A stretch of DNA of 64,000 nt. Source: RPRC01 sp034933285. GTDB taxonomy: Bacteria; Desulfobacterota; Desulfuromonadia; Geobacterales; Geobacteraceae. The position numbers were made by a program, and so were the translations under genes. The DNA lies in NCBI GenBank assembly GCA_034933285.1, contig JAYFNT010000033.1:1-64000 (forward strand), given 5' to 3'. The notes under the pieces were generated by a model, which worked only from the letters and a program-made list of their open reading frames with translations, did no database searches and was not told the DNA's origin. This document shows positions 52,106 to 60,686 of this stretch, piece by piece (position 1 is the stretch's first letter; each line of letters opens with the position of its first letter).

Positions 52106-53088
52106 CGAATTCCACTCTCGACATACTTATCCTCCTGGTGAAACTGGTTGCGATCTATTTCGTCGTGTTGACCGTGGCTGCGTACCTGGTCCTTGCCGAA
52201 CGGAAGATCCTCGCCTGGATCCAGGACCGGAAGGGCCCGAACCGGGTGGGGCCGCTTGGTCTTCTCCAACCGCTGGCCGACGTGATCAAGATGCTGACCA
52301 AGGAGGACACCCGGCCGGCCAGGGCGGACAAATGGCTGTTCTATTTCGCTCCCGCCATGGCAGCCATTCCGGCGATCCTCACCTTTGCCGTGATTCCGTT
52401 CGGCGCGCCGGTCACCGTCATGGGGCGCACGATTCCCCTCCAGGTGGCGGACCTGAACGTGGGCCTGCTCTACTTCATGGCCCTCTCTTCCATCGCCGTG
52501 TACGGAGTTGCTCTGGGCGGCTGGGCGTCGAATTCCAAGTACGCCCTGCTGGGGAGCATCCGAGGCCTCGCCCAGCTCATCTCCTACGAACTTTCCATGG
52601 GCCTGTCCCTGGTGCCGGTGGTGATGCTGGCCCGCTCGTTCAGGATGGGCGACATCGTTGCTGCCCAATCGTCCCTTCCGTTCGCGGTCTGCCAGCCATT
52701 GGCCTTCGCCATTTTCCTCATCAGTATCGCGGCCGAGTGCAAGCGTGTGCCCTTCGACCTTCCCGAAGCTGAGAGCGAACTGGTTGCCGGTTTCCACTCC
52801 GAGTATTCGGGGATGCGCTTCGGGCTCTTTTTCGTCGGGGAATACATCAACATCATCGTTCTCGGAGGTCTTGCCACCACCTTTTTTCTCGGCGGCTGGC
52901 AGGGCCCCTGGCTGCCGCCGCCACTGTGGTTCGCCCTGAAGGTGGCGGCTTTTGCCTTCCTGTTCATCTGGGTGCGCGGCACACTGCCCCGGCTCCGCTA
53001 CGACCAGCTGATGAGCCTGGGGTGGAAGTTCCTGACTCCGCTCGCGCTGTTGAATATTCTGGCTACGGGGTGGTGGTTAGTGGTATAG
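52102..53088 (+). CDS. nuoH: NADH-quinone oxidoreductase subunit H
   Basis: It starts at GTG, overlapping nuoG (GTGA), with AGGA upstream. The 328-residue protein has eight membrane spans and the NuoH landmarks LAERKILAWIQDRKGPNRVG, LADVIKMLTKED, YELSMGLSLVPV, CKRVPFDLPEAESELVAGFH and the C-terminal RGTLPRLRYDQLM. It forms the quinone-binding channel with NuoB and NuoD. The ankyrin gene follows after 63 bases. Confidence 0.95.
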   Translation: MTNSTLDILILLVKLVAIYFVVLTVAAYLVLAERKILAWIQDRKGPNRVGPLGLLQPLADVIKMLTKEDTRPARADKWLFYFAPAMAAIPAILTFAVIPFGAPVTVMGRTIPLQVADLNVGLLYFMALSSIAVYGVALGGWASNSKYALLGSIRGLAQLISYELSMGLSLVPVVMLARSFRMGDIVAAQSSLPFAVCQPLAFAIFLISIAAECKRVPFDLPEAESELVAGFHSEYSGMRFGLFFVGEYINIIVLGGLATTFFLGGWQGPWLPPPLWFALKVAAFAFLFIWVRGTLPRLRYDQLMSLGWKFLTPLALLNILATGWWLVV

Positions 53089-53151
53089 TAACCCGACTCC
53101 GAAATTCCGGCATAGTCTGGCAGGGCACTTTACCAACAAGGAGGAAGTGTT

Positions 53152-53574
53152 ATGACTGAGAATGTGAACGCAGCAGACAGGCATGGCCACACACCGCTGA
53201 TCGAGGCGTCAAAGTCCGGCGACCTCGAACTTGTCAGGGATCTCATCCACTGTGGGGCCGAGGTGGATGCGAGGAGCAACAAGGGCAAGTCAGCCCTGCA
53301 TTACGCCGCAGCCAATGGCCGCGCGGGGGTTATCAAAACGCTTCTTGAGAGCGGGGCGACCGTTGATGCCCGTGACCGGGACGGCCATACTCCGCTGATG
53401 CTGGCAGCCAATTACGGCTGCAACGATTGTATCGGCCACCTGGTCGATTACGGCGCCGACGTGAGCGCCAAGACCCTGTGCGGGAACACCGCCCTGGTCT
53501 ATGCCGAAACCAACAACCATCCGGAAACGCTCGATCTTCTGAGGAAGCTGCAACGGGCCAAGACAGCTGCGTAA
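53152..53574 (+). CDS. Ankyrin-repeat protein inside the nuo operon
   Basis: The 140-residue protein consists of about four ankyrin repeats with canonical cores: DRHGHTPLIEASKSGDLELV, NKGKSALHYAAANGRAGVI, DRDGHTPLMLAANYGCNDCI and LCGNTALVYAETNNH. There is no signal peptide or membrane segment, so it should be a cytoplasmic protein-binding scaffold. It has its own strong AAGGAGG site and lies between nuoH and nuoI. A chaperone, assembly or regulatory role for complex I is suggested by position only. A transposed passenger gene is the alternative. Confidence 0.88.
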   Translation: MTENVNAADRHGHTPLIEASKSGDLELVRDLIHCGAEVDARSNKGKSALHYAAANGRAGVIKTLLESGATVDARDRDGHTPLMLAANYGCNDCIGHLVDYGADVSAKTLCGNTALVYAETNNHPETLDLLRKLQRAKTAA

Positions 53575-53632
53575 ACGCCCGTTCGAGCGCCGGATCGATG
53601 CCCGTGCCACATTGCCGGGCCAACATGGACCC

Positions 53633-54163
53633 ATGCGCTTCATATCCGATCTGAAGGCGATCGCCACCGGCTTCCGGACGACCTGGAAACATATTTTCCG
53701 CCGGCCGGTGACGATCCAGTATCCCGAAGAGAAGCGGACCCCCTTCCCACGTTACCGGGCGCGGATCGTCCTGACCCGCGACCCGGACGGCGGGGAGCGG
53801 TGCGTCGCCTGCTACCTCTGCTCCGCGGCCTGCCCGGTGGACTGCATTTCCATGCAGTCCGCCGAGCGGCCCGACGGACGGCGTTATGCGGCCTGGTTCC
53901 GCATCAACTTTTCCCGCTGCATCTTCTGCGGCCTGTGCGCCGAAGCCTGCCCCACCCTGGCGATACAGATGACCCCCGATTACGAGCTGTGCAGACGCGA
54001 CGTCATGGACCTGGTCTATGAGAAGGAAGACCTGTTGATAGACGGTTGCGGCAAAGACCCTGATTACAACTACTACCGACACTGCGGCATCGGGGTGGTG
54101 AATCCTCGCGGCGGCAATCCGGACGAGGAACCGCCGGTAGATGTGAAGACATTGTTGCCATAA
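53633..54163 (+). CDS. nuoI: NADH-quinone oxidoreductase subunit I
   Basis: The 176-residue protein carries two 4Fe-4S ferredoxin motifs, CVACYLCSAACPVDCI and CIFCGLCAEACPTLAI, for clusters N6a and N6b. The N-terminal helix (GFRTTWKHIFRRPVTIQYPE) docks on the membrane arm. A TTG seven codons upstream is an alternative start; no strong ribosome site is visible for either. The gene lies 58 bases after the ankyrin gene and is followed by a heptamer-repeat spacer of about 120 bases. Confidence 0.94.
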   Translation: MRFISDLKAIATGFRTTWKHIFRRPVTIQYPEEKRTPFPRYRARIVLTRDPDGGERCVACYLCSAACPVDCISMQSAERPDGRRYAAWFRINFSRCIFCGLCAEACPTLAIQMTPDYELCRRDVMDLVYEKEDLLIDGCGKDPDYNYYRHCGIGVVNPRGGNPDEEPPVDVKTLLP

Positions 54164-54177
54164 GAGCATTATGCGGT

Positions 54178-54217
54178 AGGCTATAGGCAATGGGCGATGG
54201 ACAATAGGCCCAAGCCC
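54178..54217 (+). repeat. AATAGGC-type heptamer repeat, second tract
   Basis: Degenerate head-to-tail units (GGCTATA, GGCAATG, GGCGATG, ACAATA, GGCCCAA) follow nuoI. They match in style the tract after the cytochrome gene at 48802. The spacer 54164-54285 has no gene. Confidence 0.5.
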
Positions 54218-54285
54218 TATAAATATGCAATAGGTTTTCTTGTTTAAAGATTTTTCCTTGTGCCTAGTGCCTTGAGCCTGCTTTT

Positions 54286-54771
54286 ATGGAACAGACAGTT
54301 TTCTACATCCTTGCTGCGTTAGTGATCGTGGCGACTCTGCTTGCCGTAACCGAACGGCACGCGGTGCACGCAATCGTTTACCTTGCCACTTCGTTCTTCG
54401 GGCTGGCCGTGATCTTCTATCTGCTGGCTGCGCCGCTTGTCGCGGTGTTCGAGGTGATCATCTACGCGGGCGCGATCATGGTGCTGTTCCTGTTCGTCAT
54501 CATGATGCTCGACCTTGGCCATCCGGAAAAAATGAGGATGCCCGGGCCTCTCGACTGGTGGCCGGCGCTCTTCCTGGGTTCTGCGATCCTCGTGTCCTTT
54601 GCTGTCCTGGCAGCGACGGCTCCTGCCCGCAGCGCTGCCGTGCCGGGAGGGGCGGGTATCCGCGAACTGGCCGTGACCATGTACCGGAACTACGGCATCG
54701 CGGTGGAAATCGTCTCCCTGCAGTTGCTGTTCGCCCTGGTCGGAGCGTTGTACCTCGGGAGGCGGAAATGA
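54286..54771 (+). CDS. nuoJ: NADH-quinone oxidoreductase subunit J
   Basis: The 161-residue protein has five membrane spans and the conserved NuoJ segment ATSFFGLAVIFYLLAAPLVA with EVIIYAGAIMVLFLFVIMML, which includes the pi-bulge helix needed for coupling. It overlaps nuoK by ATGA. It belongs to the membrane arm next to the quinone module. Confidence 0.94.
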   Translation: MEQTVFYILAALVIVATLLAVTERHAVHAIVYLATSFFGLAVIFYLLAAPLVAVFEVIIYAGAIMVLFLFVIMMLDLGHPEKMRMPGPLDWWPALFLGSAILVSFAVLAATAPARSAAVPGGAGIRELAVTMYRNYGIAVEIVSLQLLFALVGALYLGRRK

Positions 54772-55076
54772 TCGTGCCGTTCACCCATGTGCTCATGCTT
54801 GCCGGCCTCCTCTTTGCCATGGGCCTCGCCTGTCTCCTTGCCTGGAGATCCAACCTCATCATGATGCTCATCGGCATTGAGGTCATGCTCAATGCCGCCA
54901 TCCTGGCTTTCGTGGGGGGAGCGGCCTTCTGGGGCAACTTGGACGGCCAGGTCTTTGCCCTGTTCATCATCGCCATGACGTCGGCGGAGGTTTCCCTGGC
55001 CCTGGCCATGGTCGTCTACCTTCACCGCCGGAACAAAACCGTTGACTCCGACCGGTTCAGCACCCTGGGGGAGTAG
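54768..55076 (+). CDS. nuoK: NADH-quinone oxidoreductase subunit K
   Basis: The 102-residue protein has three membrane spans with the two conserved membrane glutamates of NuoK, in LIGIEVMLNAAILAF and TSAEVSLALAMV. GGGAGG precedes the ATG, which overlaps the nuoJ stop. It is one of the antiporter-like proton-channel subunits. Confidence 0.94.
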   Translation: MIVPFTHVLMLAGLLFAMGLACLLAWRSNLIMMLIGIEVMLNAAILAFVGGAAFWGNLDGQVFALFIIAMTSAEVSLALAMVVYLHRRNKTVDSDRFSTLGE

Positions 55077-55077
55077 C

Positions 55078-56943
55078 ATGGAATTTTGCCTCTCCCTCAT
55101 TATCCTGTTTCCGATCCTGGGCGGCGCCCTGATTGCCCTGGCAGGCTCCGGGCTTCACCGCCGATTCAGCGAGCTGGCAGCCTGCGGAGCGGTGGGCGGG
55201 GCCTTTGCCGCTTCCCTGGCAGCTTTCCTCGGCTATCGCAATCCGGTAACGGTGCAACCGGGGCGCTGGCTTTCGGTCTTCGATCTGTCGGCGCCCTTCT
55301 CCCTTTCCTACGATCCCCTAGCGGCAGTGATGTGCCTGATGGTGACCTTCGTTTCCGGCCTGATACTGGTCTACTCTGTCAACTATATGGCCGGGGAAGC
55401 GGACCATGCCCGCTTCTTCTCGCTGATGAGCCTGTTTGTCGGCGCCATGCTGCTCCTGGTGCTGGCGGGCAATCTCCCACTCATGTTCCTGGGCTGGGAA
55501 GGGGTCGGTTTCTGCTCGTACGCGCTGATCGGGTTTTGGTACGGTGAAGAGAAGAATGCCACCGCCGGCCGGAAGGCCTTTCTCGTCACCAGGATCGGGG
55601 ACGTCGCTTTCAGCATCGCCATATTCTGGCTGTTCACGCTCTGCGGAACAGTATCCATTTCGACCGTCAACGGCATGGCAGCCGCGCTGCCGGCAGGAGT
55701 GGTCACCGCTGTCGGCTTCCTGCTCTTGGGCGGCGCCATGGGGAAATCAGCCCAGATGCCCCTCATGGTCTGGCTGCCCGATGCCATGGCAGGCCCCACG
55801 CCGGTCTCCGCGCTGATCCATGCCGCAACCATGGTCACGGCGGGTGTCTATCTGCTGATCCGCTTTTTTCCCCTGATCGGTTCTTCCGCGCCGGTCTGCG
55901 CGGCCATAGCGATCACCGGCGGTCTCACCGCCTTCTATGCCGCTTCCTGCGCTCTTGCGCAACGGGATCTCAAGAGGATCCTGGCCTACTCCACCATGAG
56001 CCAGATCGGCTACATGATGCTGGGCGTCGGCAGCGGCGCCCTCACTGCAGCCACTTTCCACCTGGTTGAGCATTCGTTCTACAAATCGCTGCTCTTTCTC
56101 GGCGCGGGATGCGTGATTACCGCCCTGAGCCACGAACAGGACATATTCCGCATGGGAGGGCTGCGCAGGGCCATGCCCGGCGCCTACTGGCCGTTCCTGG
56201 CCGGCGCGGCCTGCCTGGCGGGGCTGCCCCTCACCGGCGGGTTCTTCAGCAAGGACGGCATCCTGGAGGCGGTGTTCGCCAGGGGCGGGCCCCTGTATCT
56301 TTCCCTCTATGTGGTGGGCGTTTTCACTGCCTTTCTTACAGTCATCTACACATTTCGCATGGTATTCGTTGTTTTTCACGGAGACGACCGGAAAATTCAC
56401 GACGGTGTCCATTCCATGGAAAAGATCCTGGTGCCGCTGGCACTGCTCGGATTTTTCGGAGAAATCATGAACCTGCCGGCATATCTCGGGATGGGCAGCT
56501 GGCTCGACGACTTCCTGGGCTTCACGGGATCCGGGCATGGCCGGATGTTGCCGCGCCGGGTGGAAATCGGCCTGCAGCTGTTGGCGGCCGCGGTCGCCGT
56601 AGGCGGACTGCTGCTGGCACGCGCCCGTTACGGGAACGGCAGGGGGCGTGAAAGCGAACGGGAATCCAGTGACGGCTTCCGGGGATTCCTGGCCAATGGC
56701 TGGTACTTCGACGAACTGTACCGGGTTCTGTTCGTGGAACCCTTCCTGGGGGTTGCCCGGTTTCTCCGTGACCCGGTCGAGGAGGGAGTGGTCGTCCCTC
56801 TGCCCGACCGCATCGGCGCCAAGGTGGCCGACGGAGGGAGATTCCTGGCGAAATGGAGCTGCGGCAGGGTTTCCGTCTACCTGGCGAGTTTCGCCGGTGG
56901 CGGCGCGCTGCTGCTTGGATACCTGGCATGGTTGCTATTCTGA
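55078..56943 (+). CDS. nuoL: NADH-quinone oxidoreductase subunit L
   Basis: The ATG at 55078 follows GGGGGAG and starts one base after the nuoK stop. The 621-residue antiporter-like subunit has about 16 membrane spans. Key residues are visible: the TM5 glutamate in FLGWEGVGFCSY, the TM7 lysine in GAMGKSAQMPLMVWLPDAM, and HAATMVTAGVYLLIRF. The C-terminal long lateral helix region (RDPVEEGVVVPLPDRIGAKV) and terminal span are present, so it is full length. It pumps protons at the distal end of the membrane arm. Confidence 0.95.
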   Translation: MEFCLSLIILFPILGGALIALAGSGLHRRFSELAACGAVGGAFAASLAAFLGYRNPVTVQPGRWLSVFDLSAPFSLSYDPLAAVMCLMVTFVSGLILVYSVNYMAGEADHARFFSLMSLFVGAMLLLVLAGNLPLMFLGWEGVGFCSYALIGFWYGEEKNATAGRKAFLVTRIGDVAFSIAIFWLFTLCGTVSISTVNGMAAALPAGVVTAVGFLLLGGAMGKSAQMPLMVWLPDAMAGPTPVSALIHAATMVTAGVYLLIRFFPLIGSSAPVCAAIAITGGLTAFYAASCALAQRDLKRILAYSTMSQIGYMMLGVGSGALTAATFHLVEHSFYKSLLFLGAGCVITALSHEQDIFRMGGLRRAMPGAYWPFLAGAACLAGLPLTGGFFSKDGILEAVFARGGPLYLSLYVVGVFTAFLTVIYTFRMVFVVFHGDDRKIHDGVHSMEKILVPLALLGFFGEIMNLPAYLGMGSWLDDFLGFTGSGHGRMLPRRVEIGLQLLAAAVAVGGLLLARARYGNGRGRESERESSDGFRGFLANGWYFDELYRVLFVEPFLGVARFLRDPVEEGVVVPLPDRIGAKVADGGRFLAKWSCGRVSVYLASFAGGGALLLGYLAWLLF

Positions 56944-56962
56944 TACGTTACGGGAAGGTCCT

Positions 56963-58462
56963 GTGCTAGACAACTATCCGATCCTCTCAATTCTCATCTT
57001 CCTTCCTTTTATCGGAGGGCTTGCCCTGCTTGCCATGAGGGAACATGCCGGCATCTGCCGTTTCGCAGCGCTTGGCGTCTCCTTGCTGGAACTGGTGCTG
57101 GCGGGCGCCGTGTGGATTGCAGCTCCAGGGGCATCTGCCGCTGGGGCGCTCCCCGGTTTCTTCCTGGTGGAGGACCTGCCCTGGATCGAGCGTTTCGGAA
57201 TTCGCTATTTCCTGGCCATGGACGGAATCAGCCTGCTTATGGTTCTGCTGGGGGCTTTCCTGGTCACGATTGCCATACTGTTTTCATGGAAGAACATCAC
57301 CCACGGGGTCGCCCGGTACCATTCCCTGCTGCTCCTTGCGACTGCCGGGATGCTGGGGGTATTCCTTTCCCAGGACCTGTTCCTTTTCTACATGTTCTGG
57401 GAACTGATGCTGATACCCCTGTTCTGCCTGATCGTATACTGGGGGAGCGGCCGTCCCTTCAGGGCTGCCATGCGGTTCTTCCTCTTCACCATGGGCGGTT
57501 CGGCACTGATGCTGCTGGCCATAATCGGGCTGCACCTGGCCCATGGAAGCGCCACCGGAGTCTACACGTTCGCCATGCCCGAACTGCTTCGCACTCCTAT
57601 GACACCGCAGTTGTCCTGCTGGCTGTTCGCGGCATTCATGGTCGCTTTTGCCGTCAAGACACCCGTTTTTCCATTCCACGGCTGGTTGCCTGACGCTTAT
57701 ACGTCAGCGCCCGTTGCGGCAACGGTGCTGCTGGCGGGCCTCATGGCAAAAACCGGAGTCTACGGAATGCTCCGGTTCGCCTTTCCACTGTTCCCCCAAG
57801 CTGCCGCCTTTTTTGCCCCGGCATTGATGGTCCTGGCGGTAGCCGGTATCCTGTATTCTTCGTGGCTGGCCTGCGCCCAGTCCGACATCAAACGGCTGCT
57901 GGCCTATTCGAGCTTCGGCCACACCGGTTTCATGGTGCTGGGGGTTGCCGCCTGGACACCGGTGGCGCTGGCCGGGTCGGTCATGCAGATGGTGAACCAC
58001 GGCATCACCGCCAGCGCCATGTTCCTGATGGCCGGGATACTGGAGGAGAGGTCGGGCTCGCGGCATATGGCGGGATTCGGCGGGCTCTGGGGCAGGATGC
58101 CGGTCTTCGGCGCTTTCTTCCTGCTTTTTTCCCTGTCCAGTCTCGGCCTGCCCGGCCTGAACAACTTCGTCGGCGAATTCCTCATCCTCGCCGGTACGTT
58201 CCGCGTTTCTCCCGTCGCGACAGTCGCCGCACTGTGCGGGATGGTCCTGGTCCTGATCTATTCTCTGAAACTGGTGCAGCAGCTCCTGTTCGGGCGCGGA
58301 AAAAACGCGGGGGACTGTGCCGACCTTTCCCTGCGCGAGAAGGTCATGGTCACGATTCTGGCAGCTCTGGTTGTTCTGCTCGGGATTTACCCTGCCCCGG
58401 TCCTTGACCTGGCCGGGCTTCCCGTTGCCCTGCTTACCGGTGGAAGGGGGGTATTGCCGTGA
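56963..58462 (+). CDS. nuoM: NADH-quinone oxidoreductase subunit M
   Basis: It starts at GTG with GGGAAGG upstream. The 499-residue antiporter-like subunit shows the conserved glutamate in FLFYMFWELMLIPLFCLI, the lysine in FAVKTPVFPFHGWLPDAYTS, and MVNHGITASAMFLMAGILEE. It is a proton-pumping membrane-arm subunit. Its end overlaps nuoN by GTGA. Confidence 0.95.
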   Translation: MLDNYPILSILIFLPFIGGLALLAMREHAGICRFAALGVSLLELVLAGAVWIAAPGASAAGALPGFFLVEDLPWIERFGIRYFLAMDGISLLMVLLGAFLVTIAILFSWKNITHGVARYHSLLLLATAGMLGVFLSQDLFLFYMFWELMLIPLFCLIVYWGSGRPFRAAMRFFLFTMGGSALMLLAIIGLHLAHGSATGVYTFAMPELLRTPMTPQLSCWLFAAFMVAFAVKTPVFPFHGWLPDAYTSAPVAATVLLAGLMAKTGVYGMLRFAFPLFPQAAAFFAPALMVLAVAGILYSSWLACAQSDIKRLLAYSSFGHTGFMVLGVAAWTPVALAGSVMQMVNHGITASAMFLMAGILEERSGSRHMAGFGGLWGRMPVFGAFFLLFSLSSLGLPGLNNFVGEFLILAGTFRVSPVATVAALCGMVLVLIYSLKLVQQLLFGRGKNAGDCADLSLREKVMVTILAALVVLLGIYPAPVLDLAGLPVALLTGGRGVLP

Positions 58463-59877
58463 CCTTTGCCGATCTCTGGGCAGCGCTTCCCCTGCTCATC
58501 ATTGCGTCGGGGGCCTTGGCAATCCTGCTTTGCGGCGCATTCGCGCCGGGCCGCCAAGGTACCTGGATCGGCGTTGCCGCGGCCATAGGCGCTGCCCTCT
58601 GGGCCTTGCAGGCGCCGCCGCAAAACATCGCACCCCTCTTGGGGCTGGCTGCCACGCCCTTTGCCCGTTTCTTCACGGTCCTTTTCAGCCTGACTGCAGC
58701 CGCGGCGCTGCTTCTTTCCCACTCCTACAACGACCGGTGGGGAATCCGGGGCGAGGAGTATCCGGCCACGGTTCTGTTCGCCCTGTTCGGCATGTCGGTG
58801 CTGGCCGCATCCGTCAACCTGCTGACCCTTTTCCTCGGCCTGGAATCCCTGACGTTTGCCTTCTATATCCTGACCGCCATTGATCGCGATCGGCCCCGCT
58901 CCGTTGAGGCGGGGATGAAATACCTGCTCATGGGCGCTTCGGCAGCTGCGTTCATCGCTTTCGGAACAGCTCTTTTCTATGGGGGGACCGGCACGCTCGA
59001 GATCGCAAGTGCCGTGCAGCCGGTCACCCCTGAGGGAAGCGTTAACCCGCTGGTCATTGCCGGCTGGGGCTTCGTACTCCTGGGCATGGCGTTCAAGCTG
59101 TCCCTGGCGCCTGCACACCTCTGGACCCCGGATGTCTACCAGGGTGCGCCGCCGACAGTAGTGGCGTTCCTTTCCACCGGGTCGAAGGCAGCCTCCTATG
59201 CAGCCCTCATCCTGCTCCTTTACCCCCTTCAACATGGTTGGAGCTATCTTCACGGGCCTCTTTGGGCGCTGTCGCTCCTGTCCATGGCGATCGGAAACCT
59301 GGCTGCGCTGCGACAACATAACTTGAGGAGAATGCTTGCATACTCCTCCATAGCCCAGATGGGCTACGTGGCCCTTGCAATGCTTACCGGAACGGCCGAG
59401 GGCTTTGCCGCGGTGATTTTTTATCTCGTCGCTTATACCGCCGCGAACCTGTCGGCTTTCGGCGCAGTCGCGTCACTTTCGGGTGAGGGTTTTGCAGCCG
59501 AGGAGATCGATGGCCTGAGGGGTATGGGCAGGAGCCGGCCGTTTCGTGGCGGGATACTTGCCCTTGCCTTGCTGTCGTTGGCCGGGATACCGCTGACGGC
59601 CGGGTTCATGGCCAAATTCGGGGTATTTGCCGCGGCATTCAGAGGCGGGGAGATCGGGCTCGCCGTAATCGGGGTAGGCATGGCGGCCATCTCGGTATAT
59701 TATTACCTTCGCGTCGCTTCGATACTCTACGGGAGGACTCCGGAAACGCCTGTGAGTGTGCCAAGGCTCGAAAAACAGGAGGCGCTTGCCCTTGCCGTCA
59801 CGGGGTTGGCAGTGGTTTTCCTCGGGGTTTTTCCGGACCGCCTGTTACAGGTCATACGGATGCTGGTCGAAAGGTAG
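58459..59877 (+). CDS. nuoN: NADH-quinone oxidoreductase subunit N
   Basis: It starts at GTG overlapping the nuoM stop. The 472-residue protein has 14 predicted spans. The conserved segments are FLGLESLTFAFYIL, MAFKLSLAPAHLWTPDVYQG with the pumping lysine, and RMLAYSSIAQMGYVALA. It is the last gene of the complex I operon. No clear terminator was found directly after it; the inverted-repeat spacer at 59881-60088 may take that role. Confidence 0.95.
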   Translation: MTFADLWAALPLLIIASGALAILLCGAFAPGRQGTWIGVAAAIGAALWALQAPPQNIAPLLGLAATPFARFFTVLFSLTAAAALLLSHSYNDRWGIRGEEYPATVLFALFGMSVLAASVNLLTLFLGLESLTFAFYILTAIDRDRPRSVEAGMKYLLMGASAAAFIAFGTALFYGGTGTLEIASAVQPVTPEGSVNPLVIAGWGFVLLGMAFKLSLAPAHLWTPDVYQGAPPTVVAFLSTGSKAASYAALILLLYPLQHGWSYLHGPLWALSLLSMAIGNLAALRQHNLRRMLAYSSIAQMGYVALAMLTGTAEGFAAVIFYLVAYTAANLSAFGAVASLSGEGFAAEEIDGLRGMGRSRPFRGGILALALLSLAGIPLTAGFMAKFGVFAAAFRGGEIGLAVIGVGMAAISVYYYLRVASILYGRTPETPVSVPRLEKQEALALAVTGLAVVFLGVFPDRLLQVIRMLVER

Positions 59878-59880
59878 GCA

Positions 59881-60088
59881 GTTTCCGGATCGGAAAGGGT
59901 GCTTTTGATTCGGCCGATGGCCTCACCCTGACGGGCAGCCCTTGCTGTCCAATCCGGTGAGTCTGGATTGTCCGCCCTGGCTGTGTCAATCTGCGGGCTT
60001 GCTTGTGCGACGTACTAGAGTACGCCTCCGCGCAACCCCTTTGATTTCCTTGCCAGAACGAAAAATCCCCTCTTTCCGATCCGGAAAC
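59881..60088. repeat. Long inverted-repeat element between nuoN and the thi operon
   Basis: GTTTCCGGATCGGAAAG (59881-59897) is repeated as a perfect inverted copy at 60072-60088, enclosing about 170 bases. Inside lies a dyad CGTACT-AG-AGTACG (about 60011-60024) within a TTGTGCG...CGCGCAA context of a type seen in dispersed bacterial repeats. No open frame of note is enclosed, so it resembles a small non-autonomous repeat element or terminator. The rest of the spacer up to 60223 holds nothing recognisable. Confidence 0.5.
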
Positions 60089-60223
60089 GTAACCGGTGCC
60101 CATCCGGCCTCATTGAGACTTTTTGGACGGAGGCCCTGTGTCCGAATCATGCCAGGTATGCTCGGGTAATGCTCCCTCATCGCGAACACAGCGGAAATGC
60201 ATGGGAATCGGCCCAGAAATCAA

Positions 60224-60252
60224 TTGACAGGGTTGCCGTGTCTTGATAGGTT
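60224..60252 (+). promoter_or_regulatory. Probable promoter of the thi operon
   Basis: TTGACA (60224-60229) and TAGGTT (60247-60252) are 17 bases apart. The expected start near 60259 lies about 30 bases upstream of the TPP riboswitch. Confidence 0.6.
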
Positions 60253-60288
60253 AAAAGTTACCTGCTGAATCAAAAATGCTGATCGTTC

Positions 60289-60380
60289 AACGCTGGGGGA
60301 GTTTCGACTGAGAGTCCGTTTCAGATGATGCGGGCAACCCTTTGAACCTGATCCGGGTAATGCCGGCGGAGGGAAGCGGG
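60289..60380 (+). promoter_or_regulatory. TPP riboswitch (THI element)
   Basis: The conserved core is intact: CTGGGGGAG at the start, CTGAGAG (about 60308-60314), and ACCCTTTGAACCTGATCCGG (60338-60357) with the TAATGCCGGCGGAGGGAAGC end. It binds thiamine pyrophosphate and controls the genes downstream. A terminator hairpin follows within 25 bases, so regulation is probably by transcription attenuation. Confidence 0.95.
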
Positions 60381-60403
60381 ATTCGGGCATTCTGCCCTGC
60401 TCC

Positions 60404-60430
60404 AGGCCGCTTCCGCGGCTTTTTTGCTTT
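60404..60430 (+). terminator. Attenuator terminator of the TPP riboswitch
   Basis: GCCGC-TTCC-GCGGC followed by six T residues, located between the riboswitch core and thiS. It should form when TPP is bound. Confidence 0.8.
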
Positions 60431-60471
60431 CCCGTGCAGCTCATGGCCTGAACAGTTTGCGGGAGGACGAC

Positions 60472-60669
60472 ATGGACATAATGTTAAACGGCGAATCGAG
60501 GAGCGTGGCCTGCCGGACGGTAACCGAACTGCTGGAACTGCTCGGGATCGACCCGAGGAGGGTGGCGGTCGAACTGAATATGGAGATATTGCCGAAGGCC
60601 GATTACGGGACAAGAGCGCTCAGCAATGGCGATCGGATCGAAATTGTTCACTTTGTGGGTGGCGGATAA
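60472..60669 (+). CDS. thiS: Thiamine biosynthesis sulphur carrier ThiS
   Basis: The ATG at 60472 follows GGGAGGA. The 65-residue protein has the ubiquitin-like fold pattern of ThiS (MLNGESRSV, VTELLELLGID, VAVELNMEILPK) and ends in the required Gly-Gly tail (IVHFVGGG). It carries sulphur as a C-terminal thiocarboxylate for thiazole formation by ThiG. The ThiF adenylating enzyme is not in the window. Confidence 0.93.
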   Translation: MDIMLNGESRSVACRTVTELLELLGIDPRRVAVELNMEILPKADYGTRALSNGDRIEIVHFVGGG

Positions 60670-60686
60670 GGGAAAGGAGCGGTAAG

